Positions 7,120 through 15,657 of a DNA stretch of 54,146 nt are shown here, piece after piece; positions within the stretch are counted from its first letter, which is position 1, and every line of letters begins with the position of its first letter. Position numbers and translations under genes: made by a program. Source of the DNA: a virus; the IMG/VR virus record IMGVR_UViG_3300032242_001353, positions 1 to 54,146 of that record. One strand, 5' to 3'. The notes under the pieces are model-generated. The model was not told where the DNA came from, ran no database searches, and saw only the letters and a list, made by a program, of their open reading frames with translations.

Positions 7120-8904
7120 CTAACCCTCACACGCAATACAATCATTACCTTGTGCAATTTCTAACATGTCTAACTCCTTAATAACTTGTCTTTCAATACG
7201 TTTTGATACTTTATCGGCCTTACCGATTTTCTCTGAACGGCAATAGTATAATGTTTTCAAACCTTTCTTCCATGCCATGAAATGAATAGCATGTATATAC
7301 TTGATATGTGCATCAGGTCTAAAGAATAGATTTAATGATTGTGCTTGGTCAATATAGTTCTGTCTATCTGCTGCCAAGTCAATCACCCATCGTTGGTCGA
7401 TCTCCATTGATGTCTTGAAGATGGCCTTCTCATTCTCATCAAGTATATCTAAATGTTGAACCGAACCATCATTGGCGATAATGGACGACCATATGTCTGC
7501 AAGTTGTTCTTCAACAATATTTTTGGATTTAAATAATGCCTCTAACCATTTGTTCTTGTTGAGGTGAGCACCTGACAAAGTATCTTGTCTGTATGCATTA
7601 GCACGATAAGGTTCAACAGAAGGGCTAGTATTACCCATAATAATGGAACTTGAAGCATTAGGAGCAATAGCCATAACATGAGAGAAACGTCTTCCAGTAC
7701 CAGCAGCATCTGGAGCTTCCCCACGTTCACTCCCAAGTTGTAGGTTTGCATCATCGAGGCCTTGTCTTATGTGTTTAAAGATACGATTGTTTGCGACCTT
7801 TGCCATAACACCTTCGAAAGCAATGCCGTTGCGTTGTAAGTAAGCATGAAAGCCGAGAGCGCCAACCCCAATGCTACGCTCACGCTCAGCAGAATACTTT
7901 GCTCTGGCAATTGTGTCAGGTGCATTATCGATAAAATACTGCAAGACATTATCAAGCATCTCAGCAACATCTCTGAGAAAGAGAGGTTCATCTTTCCATT
8001 CATCATAGGTCTCCAAATTCAAAGAAGAAAGGCAACAGACGGCCGTTCTTTGTTCATTAGTTGGTAATATAATTTCAGAACATAAATTAGATTGATGTAC
8101 TTTCAATCCTTTTTCTTTTAACCACTCAGGCAACATTCTATTACTTGTATCGATGAAGTGAATGTATGGTTCACCTGTATGCATACGTAGTTCTAGAATT
8201 TGTTGCCATAAATGTCTTGCTGATACAGTTTCTCTTATCTCACCAGATTTTGGATCAACTAACTTCCATTCATCACTAGCTTCAGGATCAACCATGCAGT
8301 TCTCAATTAGTTTCATGAAGTCATCAGTGATATTAATACCGTGATGTAAATTCAGGCAACGTACATTAGGGTCACCTGTTGGTTTACGCATCTCTAAGAA
8401 AGAAATAATATCAGGGTGGCTAATGTCGAGATAAGCAGCATAACTTCCACGGCGTGTTCTCCCTTGTCGATAAGCCAATGACGAAGCATCATATATTTTG
8501 AGGTGCGGCATAACACCAGTAGATTTGTCATCAGCAGAACGAATGCCAAATCCAATACCAACACCGCCACCAAGCATACTAAGCCAATTTGTTTCAGAGA
8601 GATTATCAACTAGTCCTTCCGCAGTATCTTCAATATAGTTAAGAAAACAAGAAATAGGCATCCCACGCTTAGACCGACCAAAGCTGAGAATGGGAGTAGA
8701 ATAAGATAACCAGTGCTTACTGGAATAATCGTATAATCTTTGTGCGTGAGCATCGTTACTAGCAAAAGACCTAGAAACAAAAGCGAAACGCTGTTGAGGA
8801 GATTCTTCATCTTCTCGCATATATGATTCTTTAAGTCTTTTGATTCCGAGTTCATCGAATAATTTATCTCTTTCTAAATCTATATTAATGCCTAAGTATT
8901 CCAT
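7120..8904 (-). CDS. nrdA: Class Ia ribonucleotide reductase, alpha subunit, lacking ATP-cone
   Basis: 594 aa, against roughly 750 for T4 or E. coli NrdA. The N-terminal ATP-cone is absent and the protein begins directly with the fold preceding the barrel. Active-site elements are present: PISCFLN (first redox Cys), NLCSEI (Asn-Cys-Glu), AVCCLSSLNL (second redox Cys), KTLYYCRSEK (Tyr pair of the radical path) and a C-terminal CIACEG that re-reduces the site. Loss of the cone implies loss of dATP overall-activity inhibition, useful for a phage that needs high dNTP pools. It pairs with NrdB. Confidence 0.95.
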   Translation of the reverse strand: MEYLGINIDLERDKLFDELGIKRLKESYMREDEESPQQRFAFVSRSFASNDAHAQRLYDYSSKHWLSYSTPILSFGRSKRGMPISCFLNYIEDTAEGLVDNLSETNWLSMLGGGVGIGFGIRSADDKSTGVMPHLKIYDASSLAYRQGRTRRGSYAAYLDISHPDIISFLEMRKPTGDPNVRCLNLHHGINITDDFMKLIENCMVDPEASDEWKLVDPKSGEIRETVSARHLWQQILELRMHTGEPYIHFIDTSNRMLPEWLKEKGLKVHQSNLCSEIILPTNEQRTAVCCLSSLNLETYDEWKDEPLFLRDVAEMLDNVLQYFIDNAPDTIARAKYSAERERSIGVGALGFHAYLQRNGIAFEGVMAKVANNRIFKHIRQGLDDANLQLGSERGEAPDAAGTGRRFSHVMAIAPNASSSIIMGNTSPSVEPYRANAYRQDTLSGAHLNKNKWLEALFKSKNIVEEQLADIWSSIIANDGSVQHLDILDENEKAIFKTSMEIDQRWVIDLAADRQNYIDQAQSLNLFFRPDAHIKYIHAIHFMAWKKGLKTLYYCRSEKIGKADKVSKRIERQVIKELDMLEIAQGNDCIACEG

Positions 8905-8917
8905 GGTTACCTTTTTA

Positions 8918-9562
8918 TTATTCTGAAATGAATTCTCTAATCATCGGGAAGATTGGTTCAATTGCATCTACACACGCCAAAGCTACTTCACGATGTTCCT
9001 TTTGTGTACCGTTTGCCGACCTGAGTTGTATATAGTGAACCCATGACCGCAGAGTTCCATTCATATACATTTTAGATTTTGTCATACCCTCAGGTAATAC
9101 TGCTCTTGCTTGCTCTTTTGCAATACCATTATTAATAGCCCACTCATAGGCCTTTTTCACTTGTTCTTCTACTGCTGCTTGAGCATATGCCCATTGATCG
9201 TGTAAATTTTCATTATCTGTTTCTACACTATTTTGTCTATTTTTATTATCTTGTAATCTTGCTTCACGTAATTCAAACTCTGTATTTACTTCTGCATATC
9301 GTTGACTAAATTCCTGAAAGGAAAAGGAACGATGCCTGAGTATTTGTCTGGCTATATCTCTAGTTGTATTAATTTCTAAACAGACTGAAACCATTTCTAG
9401 TGGAGACCAATGTTGATTATTGATAAGATATCTTACCAACTTTTCAGCGGTATCACTATTATTTTGGTTTGCGGGATTTGATACTCTTGCAGCATAGGCC
9501 ACTTGTTCAAGCAAATTCTTACCATCAGGACTTTGCGAATAATTAATCAATTCTACTTTCAT
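8918..9562 (-). CDS. thyX: Flavin-dependent thymidylate synthase
   Basis: It makes dTMP from dUMP with FAD and methylene-tetrahydrofolate. The ThyX signature is RHRSFSFQEFSQR (RHRxxSxxxxSxR). LPEGMTKSKMYMNGTLRSW provides the C-terminal dUMP-binding region. The start at 9562 (MKVELINYS) is chosen because GGAG lies eight bases upstream; longer frames would overlap the previous gene more. It lies next to nrdA in the deoxynucleotide operon. Confidence 0.95.
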   Translation of the reverse strand: MKVELINYSQSPDGKNLLEQVAYAARVSNPANQNNSDTAEKLVRYLINNQHWSPLEMVSVCLEINTTRDIARQILRHRSFSFQEFSQRYAEVNTEFELREARLQDNKNRQNSVETDNENLHDQWAYAQAAVEEQVKKAYEWAINNGIAKEQARAVLPEGMTKSKMYMNGTLRSWVHYIQLRSANGTQKEHREVALACVDAIEPIFPMIREFISE

Positions 9563-10025
9563 CACCATAACTCCATATCTCTTTTTTATATTCATCTTCC
9601 CAATAATCATAATACTTTGTTTTCTTCAAAGTATTTCTGGCAACCATTAATTTACCTTTTGGTTGCGCCAGAATTATTGGATATTCTTCATTGCCTGTAC
9701 TAACACCATTGATAAAACCGGGTTCACTAGGATGATCTTTTAGAAAGATTATATCCGAAAAACTTTTGTTTAACCGGCCAATTATATCAATACAATCTTG
9801 ATTTGTCAAGTTCTTTGTAACATTAAAGAATATGATTACCTCATAATCTTCCGTGTTAGCTTCCATATACCGAGATATGTAATCTTCTACCTCATAACCA
9901 ATATATGACCAAAATACCTTTTTATCTTCTAAGGCTTTCTTGGCAAATGGACATATTGAGAAGCCACCAAGTTCATCTCTTTTCTGAGATAATCTTTTCA
10001 CCCATGCAATTATATTTTCTTCCAA
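9543..10025 (-). CDS. Conserved hypothetical protein, 160 aa, TTG start
   Basis: The frame has no ATG at its beginning; a TTG at 10025 with GGAG eight bases upstream fits best and overlaps the primase end by 16 bases. The sequence reads as a compact alpha/beta protein: GGFSICPFAKKALEDKKVFW, then YEVIIFFNVTKNLTNQD and FLKDHPSEPGFINGV. The CPFAKKAL block looks conserved, with one Cys that could be functional. I recognise it only as a recurrent unknown of aquatic T4-like phages. Confidence 0.65.
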   Translation of the reverse strand: MEENIIAWVKRLSQKRDELGGFSICPFAKKALEDKKVFWSYIGYEVEDYISRYMEANTEDYEVIIFFNVTKNLTNQDCIDIIGRLNKSFSDIIFLKDHPSEPGFINGVSTGNEEYPIILAQPKGKLMVARNTLKKTKYYDYWEDEYKKEIWSYGDESRID

Positions 10026-11023
10026 TTCACAAACTCCGCTTTAGCTCTCAGATTCACAAATGTATGGTTACTTATGATGTCTTGGATTTCATCTGGTGAG
10101 AACCCATCCAGTACCATCTCATTAATGTCTTTAGAATCAATCATTTCTGGCCATATTACTACATTGAAATGATTTTCAATTGATTTATCAATAATTTTCA
10201 CCAATTCTTTATTGCGTGGTTCATTGTCATATACCAATGTGACCTTTGTCTTATCATATATCTTGGTAATTGATTCCAAGTTAGAATCGGCAGTGGCCAC
10301 CGCATTTTCTAGAAATAAGGAGTCAATAGGACCTTCCACCACATAGATCATCTTCTCCGGGTCTATCCTATCAAGTCCAAAGACTTTGTGGCCGTCAGCA
10401 TGTAGTTTTACAGTGATATACCGCATCTTGGATTCACCAAGAGCTCTACCCTGAATGGCAATAAGTTCTTTGTCTTGATTGTAGAATGGAAGAATCAATC
10501 GAGGGTCATCCTCTTTTAAATTCTCTTTCTCAATACCAAGAGATTCTACAAACTTCTTAAAGTCTGGTGCAAAGTATAGGTTCTTGTGGTGTTCAACAGG
10601 AATCTTTCTACCATTAACGTAATCTTTGGCATAATGGCCATCTGGTAATGAATCGATTGATTCTAGTTCAAATTTTGTTTTCTTGAATACTGGTGTTGTC
10701 TTGTATTCATCAAATGTAGGTTTCTTGTAGTTATTGTTACCAGTCTCACCATCTTTAAATCTTTCCAGTGCATACTCTTTGACAAGGCGTGAATCCAATT
10801 TATCAAGGAAATTATAAAAGGTAGTGGATGCACCACAGTTGTGGCACATATAGAAATAGTCGTTTTTCTTACGGTAAACATACCCACGTGATTTGGTTTT
10901 ATTCTTTTCAGAATCTCCACAAAGTGGACACCGAAAGTTATAAAGGTCAGTTTTCTTTTGAGTAAACCTTTGTAACTTCGGTGATACCATTAATAGGAAT
11001 TTACGATCAATATAGACACTCAT
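10010..11023 (-). CDS. 61: DNA primase (T4 gp61-like)
   Basis: 337 aa with an N-terminal zinc site (CPLC about residue 33, CHNC about residue 60) and a TOPRIM core: MIYVVEGPIDSLFLENA (catalytic Glu) and VTLVYDNEPRNKE (Asp acidic motif). It synthesises RNA primers on the lagging strand in the gp41/gp61 primosome. Its own sigma-70 promoter lies at 11052-11080. Confidence 0.92.
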   Translation of the reverse strand: MSVYIDRKFLLMVSPKLQRFTQKKTDLYNFRCPLCGDSEKNKTKSRGYVYRKKNDYFYMCHNCGASTTFYNFLDKLDSRLVKEYALERFKDGETGNNNYKKPTFDEYKTTPVFKKTKFELESIDSLPDGHYAKDYVNGRKIPVEHHKNLYFAPDFKKFVESLGIEKENLKEDDPRLILPFYNQDKELIAIQGRALGESKMRYITVKLHADGHKVFGLDRIDPEKMIYVVEGPIDSLFLENAVATADSNLESITKIYDKTKVTLVYDNEPRNKELVKIIDKSIENHFNVVIWPEMIDSKDINEMVLDGFSPDEIQDIISNHTFVNLRAKAEFVNWKKI

Positions 11024-11051
11024 GATATTATATAATAGTTCAGATCACAAC

Positions 11052-11080
11052 ATTATAACAAACAATGTGTGGTATGTAAA
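11052..11080 (-). promoter_or_regulatory. sigma-70-type early promoter
   Basis: Minus strand: TTTACA (11075-11080), 17-bp spacer, TATAAT (11052-11057), in the short gap between the lysis-region end and primase. It separates late lysis genes from the early primase-nrd operon. Confidence 0.8.
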
Positions 11081-11091
11081 GCAGTATTTAA

Positions 11092-11502
11092 TTATCTGCC
11101 AAATAATGTTGCCACAAATTCCATGTGGGAAACTAACCAAGATAATGCAATTATCCCACCGGCAATCATCCACTTCCATTGCAGAAGTTTATCCAAAGAT
11201 TCTTTTTCTTTGTTATTATGTATTTGCATATCATTACGTAAGGCCTTAAGCTCTTCCATCAATCTTAACTCAGAAATCTGTAGTTTGTCAAGCACCGTGT
11301 CTATCCTATCATGGATTTCTTTGATGTCTGCCTCTGTTTCTAATCGGCGATCTTCCATTGTAGCATAAACCTTTATTAAGTGTTTGTCGTGTTGGTCTAC
11401 CAACTTCTCGATTACTTTATCCATCTTGTCACATAACATACAAAGGGTGCTGACTTGCTGCTTCAGTACACCAACATCAACTTGTATTTGTGTATCAGAC
11501 AT
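11092..11502 (-). CDS. Coiled-coil protein with C-terminal membrane helix
   Basis: The start at 11502 (MSDTQIQVDVGVLKQQ) is preferred because it follows the stop of the 57-aa gene by one base; a longer frame to 11601 would lie inside that gene. The 136-aa protein has heptad-like helices throughout and ends in a hydrophobic segment (WMIAGGIIALSWLVSHM) plus a short tail. It lies at the end of the lysis/late operon, so an accessory lysis or inner-membrane role is possible. No family assigned. Confidence 0.7.
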   Translation of the reverse strand: MSDTQIQVDVGVLKQQVSTLCMLCDKMDKVIEKLVDQHDKHLIKVYATMEDRRLETEADIKEIHDRIDTVLDKLQISELRLMEELKALRNDMQIHNNKEKESLDKLLQWKWMIAGGIIALSWLVSHMEFVATLFGR

Positions 11503-11503
11503 T

Positions 11504-11677
11504 TTATTTTTTCTTTTCTGGTATTGCTGTCCCGTCAAGTTTTTTGTGGACTTTGATGGTTTTGCACTCTTGAACTGTTTTTCCTTTTTTGACTGTATCA
11601 TGGCAAACTTTTTTCTCCTCAGCTGCGTATGTCGTAATTACGACGGAAGCGAGGATTAATGCAAGAATCATTCTCAT
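11504..11677 (-). CDS. Small secreted protein with signal peptide, 57 aa
   Basis: ATG at 11677 with GGAGATC upstream. The N-terminus MRMILALILASVVITTYAA is a textbook signal peptide with an Ala-x-Ala-like end. The mature part is Lys-rich with two Cys (EEKKVCHDT, VQECKTIK) that could form a disulfide. I recall similar small exported proteins in aquatic T4-like phages. It sits between holin and the coiled-coil gene, so a periplasmic role in lysis or exclusion is possible. Confidence 0.7.
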   Translation of the reverse strand: MRMILALILASVVITTYAAEEKKVCHDTVKKGKTVQECKTIKVHKKLDGTAIPEKKK

Positions 11678-11687
11678 AATGATCTCC

Positions 11688-12122
11688 TTAAATTTCTGGT
11701 TGTGGTGCAGGTGGTGGTGCTAACTTACCACCAAACCCTGTTGTAATTGCCGGTGCCGATGCAACAACTGGTGCTGGTGCAGGCGATGGTGTAAATGCTG
11801 GAGGTGCCGATGACAAGGTAGGTGTATCGACACTTGTTGAAGTATTTGAAGCACCAGCAATCTTTTCTTGTGTTCTACCAAATGCAGATACACCAAGAAC
11901 AGCACCCATTGCAACGTGGAACAATCCACCACCTTGTAGTGTGATTGGTACCCACTGTCTGAAGGCATCATTCGCAGCTTGTGTTTCCCAGAATTGTACA
12001 ATCGTAAACATAATAGGGAACAATGCAAAGTCACATATGCAACAAATCATGTACATGATGGCCATCATAGGACGCCACTTCTTTGTCATCCAATCTTCTT
12101 CTTTTTTTTCTACTTTTGCCAT
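11688..12122 (-). CDS. Holin (GTA_holin_3TM-like)
   Basis: 144 aa: a charged N-terminus (MAKVEKKEEDWMTKKWRP), hydrophobic segments MMAIMYMICCICDFALFPIM and LFHVAMGAVLGVSAF with an intervening WVPITLQGGG, then a Pro/Ala/Ser-rich C-terminal tail. The first transmembrane part matches the three-helix GTA-type holin family in style. It follows the endolysin gene by one base. The Pro/Ala tail, longer than needed, may set lysis timing. Confidence 0.8.
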   Translation of the reverse strand: MAKVEKKEEDWMTKKWRPMMAIMYMICCICDFALFPIMFTIVQFWETQAANDAFRQWVPITLQGGGLFHVAMGAVLGVSAFGRTQEKIAGASNTSTSVDTPTLSSAPPAFTPSPAPAPVVASAPAITTGFGGKLAPPPAPQPEI

Positions 12123-12123
12123 C

Positions 12124-12747
12124 TTATACTCCCAAAACTCTTAATGCTTGTTCGTAATGTTTTTTGCGTTCTTCTAAACCAAGAGTACCACCATTGATAA
12201 TCTTGGTCATCTTTTCAATATCACCAGCATCTGCCCACTTATTCAAGTTATTTGTTTCCCAGAACCAACAGGCTGATTGTGCTGCACCTTCGAATGTTGC
12301 CATATATTGTGCTGCATCTTCTGGAGAGATTTCTAGTGAATCAGCAAAACTCTGGTAGTTTGATTTACCGGTCAATTGAATTAGACCACGACCACGGTAT
12401 TTGAAACCGTCACCAGAGGCCTCATCACCATTGCCCATACGATTTGCGTATATACGATTAGCGATAGCTTCTTGTTTGTTTACCTTACTTGCATATTGTT
12501 GTGCAAGTTCATCTGTAGGAAAATACTTTTTAAATAAAGCACGTAGACTTGCGGCTTTATAGTTTAAGTTCTCTTGTATTGCGGTGAAGTTGTTTGATTC
12601 ATGAGCGCACTGTGCAATGAAAGCAGCAATACGATGTGGTGTGTCTATATCATAATCTGGCAACAATTGTTCCAATGCATGATACCAATGATCGACATAA
12701 GGATTATTTGGTATCAATTGTTTCAGTTGTGCTAATGTTAAGTTCAT
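12124..12747 (-). CDS. Endolysin, GH19 chitinase-like
   Basis: A 207-aa glycoside hydrolase family 19 domain. FIAQCAHESNNFTAIQENLN carries the catalytic Glu in HES. YRGRGLIQLTGKSNYQ is the conserved substrate-cleft block, and GAAQSACWFWETNNLN lies near the C-terminus. There is no signal peptide, so release depends on the holin downstream. It cleaves peptidoglycan glycan. It overlaps the o-spanin gene by four bases. Confidence 0.92.
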   Translation of the reverse strand: MNLTLAQLKQLIPNNPYVDHWYHALEQLLPDYDIDTPHRIAAFIAQCAHESNNFTAIQENLNYKAASLRALFKKYFPTDELAQQYASKVNKQEAIANRIYANRMGNGDEASGDGFKYRGRGLIQLTGKSNYQSFADSLEISPEDAAQYMATFEGAAQSACWFWETNNLNKWADAGDIEKMTKIINGGTLGLEERKKHYEQALRVLGV

Positions 12748-13004
12748 TTAACTTCCTCAAATATTTTCTTCTGTTCTGTATACCACTCAATCCATGATTC
12801 TGTAGTCAAACGACATTCATGATACTGAGCATAGTTCTCTGTAACTACAAGTAAAACATCACTTAGTTTAGTTGTACCATCAGGTACTTCTTTCAGTTCA
12901 GGACATGGTGTAGTTAATTCTTTAGGAACACTAGGAAAGTTTCTTTTAACTGGTACTGTAGTAGAACATCCAGCTAACAACAAACAAATTAATAATCTTT
13001 TCAT
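12744..13004 (-). CDS. Outer-membrane spanin lipoprotein (Rz1-like)
   Basis: 86 aa with a short signal and lipobox MKRLLICLLLAGC (Cys at residue 13), then a Pro-rich segment with Cys (TTPCPELKEVP). It is the o-spanin of a two-component pair with the i-spanin three bases upstream. Spanins fuse inner and outer membranes at the end of lysis, so the host is Gram-negative. Confidence 0.85.
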   Translation of the reverse strand: MKRLLICLLLAGCSTTVPVKRNFPSVPKELTTPCPELKEVPDGTTKLSDVLLVVTENYAQYHECRLTTESWIEWYTEQKKIFEEVK

Positions 13005-13007
13005 TGT

Positions 13008-13466
13008 TTAGTCTTTCTTCAACGGTTCTACATCAACTGTTGCTCTTAGTTTTGCAGAATCATTTAATATTTTAATTGCTTCAGGTGGTACTTCACACTT
13101 TGCATCAATAATCTTTTCTTGTTGTACTATTCTATCTTTAGTAACAACTTGTATTTCTTTTACTGTCTTAATCTTTTCAACTAATTTAGTTTTGATTACT
13201 GTATTTACTTTTTGACTTTTTTCCTCAGAAATCTTAACTTTTTCTTCTAATTCTTTTACTCTGGCTTCCCATACATTGTTGTTATAGTTTGCACCTTCCA
13301 TAAACAAACCAAAACACAATATTGCAACAGAGAGTAGTCTAACTGGTATCAAGTATTTACCAATAAGTGGTAACCAAGAAGAAAATTGGCCAATAATGAC
13401 ACTTGCTAATCCAAGTAACACTATTGCATGAAATATCCAATCAGGTAAAAAATGAAGTATCCACAT
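13008..13466 (-). CDS. Inner-membrane spanin (Rz-like)
   Basis: 152 aa. The first part has two or three hydrophobic segments (IFHAIVLLGLASVIIG; YLIPVRLLSVAILCFGLFM), more than a classical single-pass i-spanin. A long periplasmic coiled coil rich in Lys/Glu/Val/Ile follows, then a C-terminal portion with one Cys. Placed directly before the o-spanin lipoprotein. Confidence 0.75.
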   Translation of the reverse strand: MWILHFLPDWIFHAIVLLGLASVIIGQFSSWLPLIGKYLIPVRLLSVAILCFGLFMEGANYNNNVWEARVKELEEKVKISEEKSQKVNTVIKTKLVEKIKTVKEIQVVTKDRIVQQEKIIDAKCEVPPEAIKILNDSAKLRATVDVEPLKKD

Positions 13467-13467
13467 A

Positions 13468-13722
13468 TTATCTTGTCAGTTGTAATATACTATCTTGTCC
13501 AGTTTTTTCTATTTTAATCCAGCCGTTGTTACCGAACTTGTAACCTTCTTTTTCTGATACTGATACTTTTAGTCCTTCTAAATTCTGTACAATATACTTA
13601 GCTAAACTATTGTTATCCAAACCATTAACTTTTAATAACATTATATTTGAAACTATTGAAGATGTTACTTCTAAACCAAATCTTTCTTCAACAAATTTTT
13701 CTATATCACTAAAGTCAATCAC
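13468..13722 (-). CDS. Hypothetical protein, 84 aa
   Basis: It begins MIDFSDIEKFVEERFG, with a short helix that weakly resembles the head-targeting leader of neighbouring proteins (ends FVEE). The rest forms an alpha/beta pattern with GWIKIEK near the end. It overlaps the 56-aa gene by ATGA. No family recognised. Confidence 0.6.
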   Translation of the reverse strand: MIDFSDIEKFVEERFGLEVTSSIVSNIMLLKVNGLDNNSLAKYIVQNLEGLKVSVSEKEGYKFGNNGWIKIEKTGQDSILQLTR

Positions 13723-13889
13723 TTGGGTGCCTTTCTGAAGAATGTAGGATATTTCTTTTTACGTTTCTTCATATTAACAGCAGTAGCACTAACTGGATCG
13801 GTTGCACTTTGTGGTCCTGTTACATTAGTTGGACCTGCTGCAGCAACACCACCGGCCATTTCTGTTACGAACTCTTTGAATGTTTTCAT
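13719..13889 (-). CDS. Small basic protein with capsid-targeting-like leader, 56 aa
   Basis: The start at 13889 gives MKTFKEFVTEMAGG and forms an ATGA overlap with the preceding stop; an ATG four codons earlier also exists. The first ten residues match the T4 internal-protein leader type (T4: MKTYQEFIAE). The rest is Ala/Gly/Thr/Pro-rich, ending in a Lys/Arg-rich tail (KKRKKKYPTFFRKAPK). A small, basic, DNA-compatible head protein is a reasonable guess. Confidence 0.65.
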   Translation of the reverse strand: MKTFKEFVTEMAGGVAAAGPTNVTGPQSATDPVSATAVNMKKRKKKYPTFFRKAPK

Positions 13890-14773
13890 CTGCATTTCCA
13901 TTTACGTAATGCTAGTGCTTTTCTTGTTGGTTTACCATTTGGTTTCTTCATAGGTCCTTTCATACCGGACATACGAGCACAAAATGATTTTCTACGCTTG
14001 GCAGCCTTACTTCCTGGTTTTACTTTACCAGTAACAGCTTTCTTTAATTTTGATCCGGGATTTTCTCTACGATATGATGCAATACCTTTTGCATTTAATC
14101 CACCAGTAGGACTCTTTCCTTCTTTACGTTTCCATGCAGCAGATTCTTCTAACCATTCATATTGTTCATCTAGTTCTTCTTTACGATTTTCCCAATCAAG
14201 AAGTTCTTTAATTGTTTCGATATGGCCTTGTAGATAACCATGTTCCATACGCATCTCTGGAGATGTCATTGATAACATACGGTCTAATTGGTCTTTGATA
14301 TTTTGTGCCATCAAAAGATAACCCATGTCATCTTCTTTTGGTGAACCTTTTTTCTCTTTCAAGTGTTTCTCGATGAAGAAGATACAATCTTGTAATTTGG
14401 CCATGCCCTCAAATAAATCATACTCATCATCTTCAATCTTATCTTCAATGTCGTGGTATAATTTTGTTGCTGTTGGACACACATGAAAATAATTTGTGTC
14501 GTAATCAAATACTGTTACTTCATGATCCGGCATATCATCATCGTCATCTTTTTTTGCTTCCCAAATAACTTCAACTTCTTCTTTGGTACTTCTCCAACCA
14601 CCACCCATCGCTTTGTATTTTTTGGATGCCCAAGCATTAGCGTAAGCAGAAGGATAGACAGCAAACTTTGATTTTGCTGCGGCCTTAGCACGAGCCCATT
14701 TTTCAGGTTGTGTTGGCTTATTTTTTTCTTGTAGAGATTGTATTTCGTTTATGAATTTATTAAATGGTTTCAT
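13886..14773 (-). CDS. Basic protein with targeting-like leader and two phage/virus domains
   Basis: The 295-aa protein opens MKPFNKFINEIQSL, a leader with an I-x-E cleavage-type end. Residues about 22-60 (WARAKAAAKSKFAVYPSAYA) form a small basic domain seen in many phage and giant-virus proteins. The middle is helical and acidic. The C-terminal 80 residues (WKRKEGKSPTGGLNAKG, SFCARMSGMKGPMKK, RKALALRKWKC) resemble the DUF6321 type, which is Arg/Lys-rich with conserved Cys. Domain names are from memory. The charge and leader suggest a DNA-binding head protein. Confidence 0.75.
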   Translation of the reverse strand: MKPFNKFINEIQSLQEKNKPTQPEKWARAKAAAKSKFAVYPSAYANAWASKKYKAMGGGWRSTKEEVEVIWEAKKDDDDDMPDHEVTVFDYDTNYFHVCPTATKLYHDIEDKIEDDEYDLFEGMAKLQDCIFFIEKHLKEKKGSPKEDDMGYLLMAQNIKDQLDRMLSMTSPEMRMEHGYLQGHIETIKELLDWENRKEELDEQYEWLEESAAWKRKEGKSPTGGLNAKGIASYRRENPGSKLKKAVTGKVKPGSKAAKRRKSFCARMSGMKGPMKKPNGKPTRKALALRKWKCR

Positions 14774-15274
14774 TTATTTTGTCCTAACATTTATTGCTTT
14801 ACCACGGCGTTCTGGATTTGGATCTTCACGGCGCTTTCTTCGTGCGGCCTTCGCTCTACCTTCTTTACCTAAAGAATTTGCTTTTGATCTAGGTAAACAT
14901 TTTGGTTTTCCTTCACCTGGATTCCTAGCACATTGACCTTTGACATTGCCTTTGGTATCCATACGAACCCAGTCTTGTTTAAACCATTTGCGTAAATCTT
15001 CATTAATCCAATCATCAGGAGTTTTTCCGTGTTTAGATTTAAAATCATCATGTAAATCTTTTCCTGTTATGCCATGATTTTTAGATATTTTTGTCATCAA
15101 CTTATCAATACTATCATAGTCGTGACTATCTAATTGTTTCAACCCATCTTCTAATTCTTTTACGTGATCTTCTTTTTTACAACTTCCTGGAGAAAAAGGA
15201 GTTTTACCTGGTACAGGTTTATAACCAGACCAACATCTACCTTTTTCGTTTACAAATTGTTTGAATGTTTTCAT
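14774..15274 (-). CDS. Basic protein with targeting-like leader (DUF5872-like C-terminus)
   Basis: 166 aa starting MKTFKQFVNEKGRCWSGY, again a leader ending V-x-E. The middle contains a helical GITGKDLHDDFKSKHGKTPDDW segment. The C-terminus (RKWFKQDWVRMD, KCLPRSKANSLGKEG, AARRKRREDPNPERRG) matches a recurring Cys/Arg/Lys-rich module of large DNA viruses and T4-like phages. It sits one base from the following gene. Likely a DNA-associated virion protein; the domain name is from memory. Confidence 0.7.
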   Translation of the reverse strand: MKTFKQFVNEKGRCWSGYKPVPGKTPFSPGSCKKEDHVKELEDGLKQLDSHDYDSIDKLMTKISKNHGITGKDLHDDFKSKHGKTPDDWINEDLRKWFKQDWVRMDTKGNVKGQCARNPGEGKPKCLPRSKANSLGKEGRAKAARRKRREDPNPERRGKAINVRTK

Positions 15275-15657
15275 ATCTGCCTTAATATCGCTGCGACATT
15301 AGTTTCTATGGGAATTTTGGTAACATCAATATCGTAACCCTTTATTCCTCTTACCTCATTTGGCAGTATATTTAGATAAGCCAGGAATGTTTTTAATATA
15401 TCATAATCTCGTTCATCTATCTTATAGAATAGTATTCTTGATGTTGCTTCTATACCAAAAACATTATTCAATAAGATAATATGATTGAGTATTAATCTTT
15501 CTTTTAAAATCTTAGTGACCTTATACCTGCGAAACAAGCGTTTAAGATACTTGGTTCTTTTAAGGTCACTTTCAAATTCTGAAATAATGCACAACGGTGA
15601 AATGTAACACTTCATCGCATATATCACAAAGTTGTCATCATTAAGATCGTCAAACAT
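15271..15657 (-). CDS. Conserved T4-like phage structural-region protein, 128 aa
   Basis: MFDDLNDDNFVIYAMKCY starts a mainly helical protein with a basic block (KRTKYLKRLFRRYKVTKILKERL in overlapping parts) and a hydrophobic LNHIILLNNVFG core. I recognise the pattern from aquatic T4-like phages, where it lies next to small structural genes (DUF7207-like, from memory). It shares a one-base TAATG junction with the gene before it. Its exact role is unknown. Confidence 0.65.
   Translation of the reverse strand: MFDDLNDDNFVIYAMKCYISPLCIISEFESDLKRTKYLKRLFRRYKVTKILKERLILNHIILLNNVFGIEATSRILFYKIDERDYDILKTFLAYLNILPNEVRGIKGYDIDVTKIPIETNVAAILRQI

Noticed and set aside
11092-11601. Longer start (11601) for the coiled-coil protein
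   Set aside because: The extra 33 residues overlap the clear 57-aa signal-peptide gene in another frame; ATG 11502 follows that gene's stop directly.
13809-14237. A 142-aa plus-strand frame
   Set aside because: It lies entirely across two well-supported minus-strand leader-bearing genes and has no promoter or SD.
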